Source of the DNA: Lentisphaeria bacterium
Lineage (GTDB): Bacteria > Verrucomicrobiota > Lentisphaeria > Victivallales > UBA1829
NCBI GenBank assembly: GCA_003526375.1
Contig: DPDG01000050.1
Location: 49,686 to 113,685 of the forward strand
Reading direction: 5' to 3'
DNA: 64,000 bases
The notes under the pieces were generated by a model that made no database searches, had not been told where the DNA came from, and worked only from the letters and a program-made list of their open reading frames with translations. Below are positions 60,403 to 64,000 of the stretch, one piece after another. The stretch's first letter is position 1. Each line of letters opens with the position of its first letter. The translations under genes were made by a program, and so were the position numbers.

Positions 60403-60966
60403 ATGGAAATCCAATCACTGCTCAAACTCATCGGAAAGCGCCAGAGCTGCCGCGCCTACGTTCCGGGAAAAGAAATCCCCGGAGAACTCATGCGGAACTG
60501 TCTGGAAGCCGCCAGACTCGCGCCGTCCTCCTGCAATAAACAGCCGTGGCGTTTCGTGATAGTCAGGGAGAGAGAGATGATCCGGCGCATTGCCGGGGAA
60601 GGGCTTCTGCCCGGCATAAAAATGACGTGGCTCAACGACGCCTCCGCAATTGCGGTGCTGTGCGCCAAAACCGACGTCAAAGTACACTGGCTCGCTCCGA
60701 TTCTTTCAGGAATCCAGTATCATCTGGTCGATCTTGGCATCGCCGGAGAACATTTCTGCCTCGCGGCGGAAGCGCAGGGGCTCGGTACCTGCTGGATCGG
60801 ATGGTTCAAACCGAAAGCCGTGGCGCAGATGCTCGGAATTCCGTCGGGAATCCAGCCGACAGCTCTGATCTCCGTCGGTTATCCGCAGGAAAGGCATGAT
60901 CCTGTTCCGCGTCTTCCGCTGGAAGAAATCGCCTGCGCCGACAGGTGGGGCAAACCAATTCAATAA
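60403..60966 (+). CDS. Nitroreductase-family flavoprotein
   Basis: A 187-residue FMN-dependent oxidoreductase. 'RQSCRAYVPGKEI' and 'CLEAARLAPSSCNKQPWRFVIV' are the FMN-binding opening, and 'HFCLAAEAQGLGTCWIGWF' with 'PTALISVGYPQE' close the fold. The substrate is unknown. The start is ATG 60403 with a GGAGGGG ribosome site; the frame extending back to 60292 overlaps the previous gene and the terminator. Its stop overlaps the stop of the convergent PurF-like gene by 7 bases. Confidence 0.92.
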   Translation: MEIQSLLKLIGKRQSCRAYVPGKEIPGELMRNCLEAARLAPSSCNKQPWRFVIVREREMIRRIAGEGLLPGIKMTWLNDASAIAVLCAKTDVKVHWLAPILSGIQYHLVDLGIAGEHFCLAAEAQGLGTCWIGWFKPKAVAQMLGIPSGIQPTALISVGYPQERHDPVPRLPLEEIACADRWGKPIQ

Positions 60967-62738
60967 GAACGGCCGTTCACTTTGTTGACATAGTTCACAA
61001 GAGCACGGTTTACGACGCGGTTGCCGCCGGGAGTCGGGTAATCACCGGAAAAATACCAGTCTCCCCGGTGCTCCGGACATGCGGCATGCACATCTTCGAT
61101 TCTTTGGAAAATCACCTTTACGGAAGCGCGCAGATCAGGAGGCGTCAGCAGGATGCCGATCTCATCGCATAACTGCTCGAAAGTAAACTGTTCATAAAGA
61201 GTCCTGACATGATTCTTCATGCAGCAGTCCGGTTTTTCCAAGTCCAGCAGCGCTTTCTCCGCCGTAATGGGAAGAAGGTCCTGCCTGCCATGTTTCTTCA
61301 ATAAAGATACCAGAGCCTCGAAAGCGACCAGTTCACCGAAACTTGACATGTCGATTCCATAGCAGTCCGGATAGCAGATCGGCGGAGCGGCGGATGCGAC
61401 CACGATTTTCTTCGGGCCGAGACGGTCCAGAATCGGCAGGATCGCGTTGCGCATGGTATTGCCGCGCACGATCGAATCATCCAGCACAACCAGCGTATCC
61501 GCTCCCGGATGAATCACTCCGTAAGTCACATCATACACATGCGGGAAAAGATCGCGCCGGTGCGAGGCGTCCGTAATGAATGTGCGGAATTTCGCGTCCT
61601 TGACGGCGATCTGGGAAAAACGCACCCGGTGACTCCCGCGCAGGCTGTCCAGACCGTCCAGCAGACCGTGAAAACTGATCTGGGCGGTATTCGGGATATA
61701 GGAAAAAACAGTATTGTCGAAATCATCGTCAATCGCCTTCATGACAGCCGGCACAAGAGCGCGTCCGAGCGCAAGACGCTCACGGTGAATGTCGGCGTCA
61801 TTTCCCCGTGAAAAATAGATCCGTTCAAACACACAGCGCTTATGGGGAATGGACGGCAGACACTCTTTCAAGGCAATGTCGCCGTTCACGGAGATCGTGA
61901 GAGCGTGCCCCGGAGGCAGCTCCATCACTTCCGAACTCGAAAGATTGAATGCAGTCTGAATCGCCGGACGCTCCGAAGCGACAACCGCGATCTCATCATC
62001 GAAATAGTAATATCCGGGACGGATTCCCGCCGCATCACGCAACGCAAACGCATCGCCGTGCCCGAAAAGCCCGCACAAAGTAAAGCCGCCGTCCCAATGG
62101 ACAGCCGCCTGTTTCAAGAGTTCAAAAATATCAAGCATCGGCTCATGTCCTCCGCGCGGCTCCAGCATCTTTTCCAGATAATGCCCGAGATGAAGCAGAA
62201 GAATTTCGCTGTCCTGCCGGCTGTTCGGGTGATGCCCGGATGCCACAAGCTCATTGAAAATGGCGGACGTATTCGTAAGGTTGAAATTTCCGGCAAGGAG
62301 CATCGTGTGTTTGCGGCAGGAACTCGCGCGGACCACGGGATGGCACGCAGAAAGGGAGCGTTTGCCGAAAGTGCCGTAACGGAGGTGCCCGAGATAAAGC
62401 TCACTGCAGAACGGCAGGCTCAGCGAGGAAATCTTGTCGATCTCTCCGGCATGTTCCAGCCCGCATTCAATCTGTGTCCCGATCCGTTCAAGCAGATCGG
62501 CAAGCGACAGATCGCGGTTTGATTTTTCCAACTGATAGTAAGGCATGCCTGGCTCGGCATCCAGTCCGAGACTCGCGATTCCGGCGCCGTCCTGCCCGCG
62601 GTTGTGCTGTTTCTCCAGCAGCAGGGAAAGTTTATGGTAGCCGTAATACGGCGTCCCGTATTTGCGCAGATAATAGTTCAGATCCTTCCGCAGACGCAGA
62701 AGCGCGACTCCGCACTCGTGTTTGATTTCGTCGGACAT
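60960..62738 (-). CDS. Amidophosphoribosyltransferase-like protein, long (Bacteroidetes-type) form
   Basis: A 592-residue PurF homologue, which transfers glutamine ammonia to PRPP at the first step of purine synthesis. A class II glutaminase domain begins after a short propeptide (Cys8 in 'HECGVALLRL', 'KQHNRGQDGAG', 'GNFNLTN'), and the phosphoribosyltransferase domain has the PRPP loop 'VVLDDSIVRGNTMRNAI'. It is about 100 residues longer than classical PurF and resembles the Bacteroidetes version. ATG 62736-62738 is supported by the position of Cys8 and a GGAGA ribosome site. It is divergent from gltB, another amidotransferase. Whether it is the main PurF or a paralogue is not clear. Confidence 0.85.
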   Translation of the reverse strand: MSDEIKHECGVALLRLRKDLNYYLRKYGTPYYGYHKLSLLLEKQHNRGQDGAGIASLGLDAEPGMPYYQLEKSNRDLSLADLLERIGTQIECGLEHAGEIDKISSLSLPFCSELYLGHLRYGTFGKRSLSACHPVVRASSCRKHTMLLAGNFNLTNTSAIFNELVASGHHPNSRQDSEILLLHLGHYLEKMLEPRGGHEPMLDIFELLKQAAVHWDGGFTLCGLFGHGDAFALRDAAGIRPGYYYFDDEIAVVASERPAIQTAFNLSSSEVMELPPGHALTISVNGDIALKECLPSIPHKRCVFERIYFSRGNDADIHRERLALGRALVPAVMKAIDDDFDNTVFSYIPNTAQISFHGLLDGLDSLRGSHRVRFSQIAVKDAKFRTFITDASHRRDLFPHVYDVTYGVIHPGADTLVVLDDSIVRGNTMRNAILPILDRLGPKKIVVASAAPPICYPDCYGIDMSSFGELVAFEALVSLLKKHGRQDLLPITAEKALLDLEKPDCCMKNHVRTLYEQFTFEQLCDEIGILLTPPDLRASVKVIFQRIEDVHAACPEHRGDWYFSGDYPTPGGNRVVNRALVNYVNKVNGRSY

Positions 62739-62839
62739 AGTCTCTTTCTCCCTGATTTTATGCAGATGGTAAAGCAGGAATAATGCCAGATGCAAAGTGC
62801 GGAGAACTCAGGCGGGAAAAAGGATTCGATCGTTCTCTG

Positions 62840-62859
62840 TTTTTACAAAAATGTAAAAA
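62840..62859. promoter_or_regulatory. Palindromic operator-like site 1 upstream of gltB
   Basis: TTTTTACA-N4-TGTAAAAA, a perfect 8+8 inverted repeat with AAAA at the centre. It lies about 98 bases upstream of the predicted gltB transcription start and 32 bases from a sister site, centre to centre. Confidence 0.7.
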
Positions 62860-62871
62860 ACAACAGCGCGC

Positions 62872-62891
62872 ATTTTACATTTTTGTAAAAT
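62872..62891. promoter_or_regulatory. Palindromic operator-like site 2 upstream of gltB
   Basis: ATTTTACA-N4-TGTAAAAT, again a perfect 8+8 inverted repeat, with TTTT at the centre. The two sites share TTTTACA-N4-TGTAAAA and are three helical turns apart, so two dimers would sit on the same face of the DNA. Confidence 0.7.
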
Positions 62892-62919
62892 AAAATTCCT
62901 TTCTTTCCCTGAAACAGAG

Positions 62920-62936
62920 TTGGCATAATACCTGCT
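62920..62936 (+). promoter_or_regulatory. Sigma-54 (RpoN)-type promoter of gltB
   Basis: TTGGCA (62920-62925) and TGCT (62933-62936) place GG and GC exactly 12 bases apart, the -24/-12 spacing of RpoN promoters. Transcription would start near 62947, leaving a 27-base leader with an AAAGGAG ribosome site. The two palindromes upstream are placed where an enhancer-binding activator would bind. Confidence 0.6.
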
Positions 62937-62973
62937 TTTCCATCTGGCAAATTTCAAAAAGGAGTGTGGAATT

Positions 62974-64000
62974 ATGGTGGAAAACAATCAGGAACAGCAA
63001 ATCCCCGGCCGACAGCAGTTTCCGGTGCCGGACACGGGGTTATACTCTTTCCGCAATGAACACGATGCCTGCGGCGTTGGGCTTGTCGCGAATCTCAACA
63101 ACATTGCAGAACACAGAATCGTCGAAATGGGAATCACGGTTCTGAAACGGCTCATGCACAGAGGAGCGGCGGGCGGCGATCCGGAAACCGGGGACGGCGC
63201 GGGCATCCTGCTTGCCCTGCCCGACAAATTCTTCCGCAAATCCCTGCCGGTCACACTTCCGGCAAAGGGTGCCTACGGTGTGGCAATGCTGTTCGGCGGC
63301 GCTCACGAGGAGTCGCGGATCGAAAGCATCGTCACCTCCGAAGGGGGACGCATCCTTTTCTGGCGCGACGTTCCGGTTCATCCCGAAAGCATCGGCGCGG
63401 CGGCGCGCAAGACCTGTCCCCTGATCCGCCAGATCTTCATCGGCGGCGAAGAATTCAAGTCGCAGGCTGTCTTCGAGCGCAAACTGTTCGTTATGCGCCG
63501 CCTCATTGAAAAACGCCTGCCGGACTGCTATGTTCCGAGCTGTTCCAGCCGGAGCATCGTATACAAGGGACTCCTCCTTGCGACCCAGATCGACAAATTC
63601 TATCCAGATCTCAACGATCCGGACTTTGAAAGCCCGCTCGCGCTGGTTCACCAGCGTTACAGCACCAACACCTTCCCCACATGGAAGCTTGCGCATCCGT
63701 TCCGCTATCTTGCGCACAACGGCGAAATCAATACCCTGCGCGGGAATCTCAACCAGCTCCGCAGCCGGGAACCGTTCCTCAAATGCGAAGAACTCGGCGA
63801 TGATGTGAAGAAGCTTCTCCCGCTGATTGACGCGGGGCAAAGCGACTCGGCATGTCTCGACAATATGTTCGAGCTCCTCGTCGCCGCCGGACGCAGCCTG
63901 CCGCACGCCATGCTGATGCTGATCCCGCAGGCATGGGGAAAGAACTATCATCTCGGACGCGACGTCCGCGGATTTTTCGATTATCACTCCGCCCTGATGG
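62974..64000 (+). CDS. gltB: Glutamate synthase large subunit, N-terminal part (runs off the window)
   Basis: Open from ATG 62974 to the window edge with no stop (342 codons). It encodes the class II glutaminase domain of glutamate synthase, which feeds ammonia from glutamine to 2-oxoglutarate. After a 32-residue propeptide the nucleophile is Cys33 in 'HDACGVGLVANL'. 'LKRLMHRGAAGGDPETGDGAGIL', 'RQIFIGG', 'LVHQRYSTNTFPTWKLAHPFR' and 'AHNGEINTLRGN' are diagnostic. The ribosome site is AAAGGAG. The synthase and FMN domains lie beyond the window. Its control region looks sigma-54 dependent. Confidence 0.95.
   Translation, partial: MVENNQEQQIPGRQQFPVPDTGLYSFRNEHDACGVGLVANLNNIAEHRIVEMGITVLKRLMHRGAAGGDPETGDGAGILLALPDKFFRKSLPVTLPAKGAYGVAMLFGGAHEESRIESIVTSEGGRILFWRDVPVHPESIGAAARKTCPLIRQIFIGGEEFKSQAVFERKLFVMRRLIEKRLPDCYVPSCSSRSIVYKGLLLATQIDKFYPDLNDPDFESPLALVHQRYSTNTFPTWKLAHPFRYLAHNGEINTLRGNLNQLRSREPFLKCEELGDDVKKLLPLIDAGQSDSACLDNMFELLVAAGRSLPHAMLMLIPQAWGKNYHLGRDVRGFFDYHSALM

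Noticed and set aside
63040..63987. A 315-residue minus-strand frame at the right edge
   Set aside because: The plus strand encodes the glutaminase domain of glutamate synthase with all diagnostic motifs; the minus frame is its shadow.
1..64000. tRNA, rRNA, insertion sequence, prophage or CRISPR array
   Set aside because: I saw no TpsiC-like GGTTCGA arms in gaps, no transposase or integrase frame, and no regularly spaced direct repeats. A tRNA could still be missed by eye.

Overview
The window reads as about 64 kb of chromosome from a Gram-negative, carbohydrate-degrading bacterium of the PVC group. Lentisphaerota (Victivallis-like) is the best guess. The clues are a short secreted pseudopilin with an N-terminal methylation motif and a late H/DG-type tail, a very large secreted glycosidase-like protein carrying HEAT repeats, an McsA/McsB pair together with lipid A genes (LpxA, an LpxL-type acyltransferase), RNase Y, and a Bacteroidetes-style long PurF. 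This placement is inferred from protein flavour, not from a marker-gene tree. I see no rRNA, tRNA, insertion sequence, prophage or CRISPR array. Coding density is high and both strands are used in long runs.

Layout. (1) 48-8542, minus strand: a tight run gltX, def, a membrane protein, a CDC123-like ATP-grasp protein, mcsA, mcsB, a membrane sensor kinase and a TIM-barrel isomerase, closed by an intrinsic terminator. It joins translation, N-terminal processing and protein-arginine phosphorylation. (2) 8677-15995: a TolC-type lipoprotein with its own promoter, then a sugar-utilisation module: giant secreted glycosidase-like protein and pseudopilin on the minus strand, with a divergent AraC regulator. 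The promoters of the pseudopilin and the regulator overlap. (3) 16086-24034: mnmG, an Opp/Dpp permease, an 800-base gene-poor stretch with structured RNA candidates, then 5-formyl-THF cyclo-ligase, RNase Y, an HD protein and an OppF-type ATPase. (4) 24344-32311: glmS, a YjaB-like acetyltransferase, a three-domain nucleotidyltransferase-GNAT-cytidine deaminase fusion, a zinc-ribbon/PH membrane protein and carB. (5) 32567-35952: lipid A-type acyltransferase, rpe and a radical SAM-methyltransferase fusion that looks like an alternative MnmC for wobble uridine. (6) 36022-46392: a sialate O-acetylesterase-like protein, a membrane Ser/Thr kinase with unusual catalytic residues, a DciA-like protein, an ABHD-type hydrolase, a GNAT, and a second divergent regulator/secreted-protein pair. 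(7) 45298-50575, minus strand: RND adaptor, RND pump and mutY as one overlapping operon. (8) 50930-57087: ferritin, then rfbBACD, manC and a 5'-nucleotidase, an operon making dTDP-rhamnose and GDP-mannose. (9) 57188-64000: lpxA, a 35-residue basic protein, a lipoprotein, a parvulin-type foldase, a nitroreductase, a PurF-like amidotransferase, and the start of gltB behind a sigma-54-like promoter with two palindromes.

Themes. Outer-membrane and envelope building (lpxA, LpxL-like, glmS, rfb/manC, RND/TolC, PpiC) is spread through the window. tRNA wobble-U34 modification is represented by mnmG and by the radical SAM-methyltransferase fusion. Nitrogen assimilation appears as gltB and carB plus two further glutamine amidotransferases, glmS and the PurF-like protein. 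The most novel items are the radical SAM-MnmC fusion, the triple-domain antibiotic-modification-like fusion, the bacterial CDC123 relative inside a translation/proteostasis operon, the sigma-54/palindrome control region of gltB, and the regulator-pseudopilin-glycosidase module.
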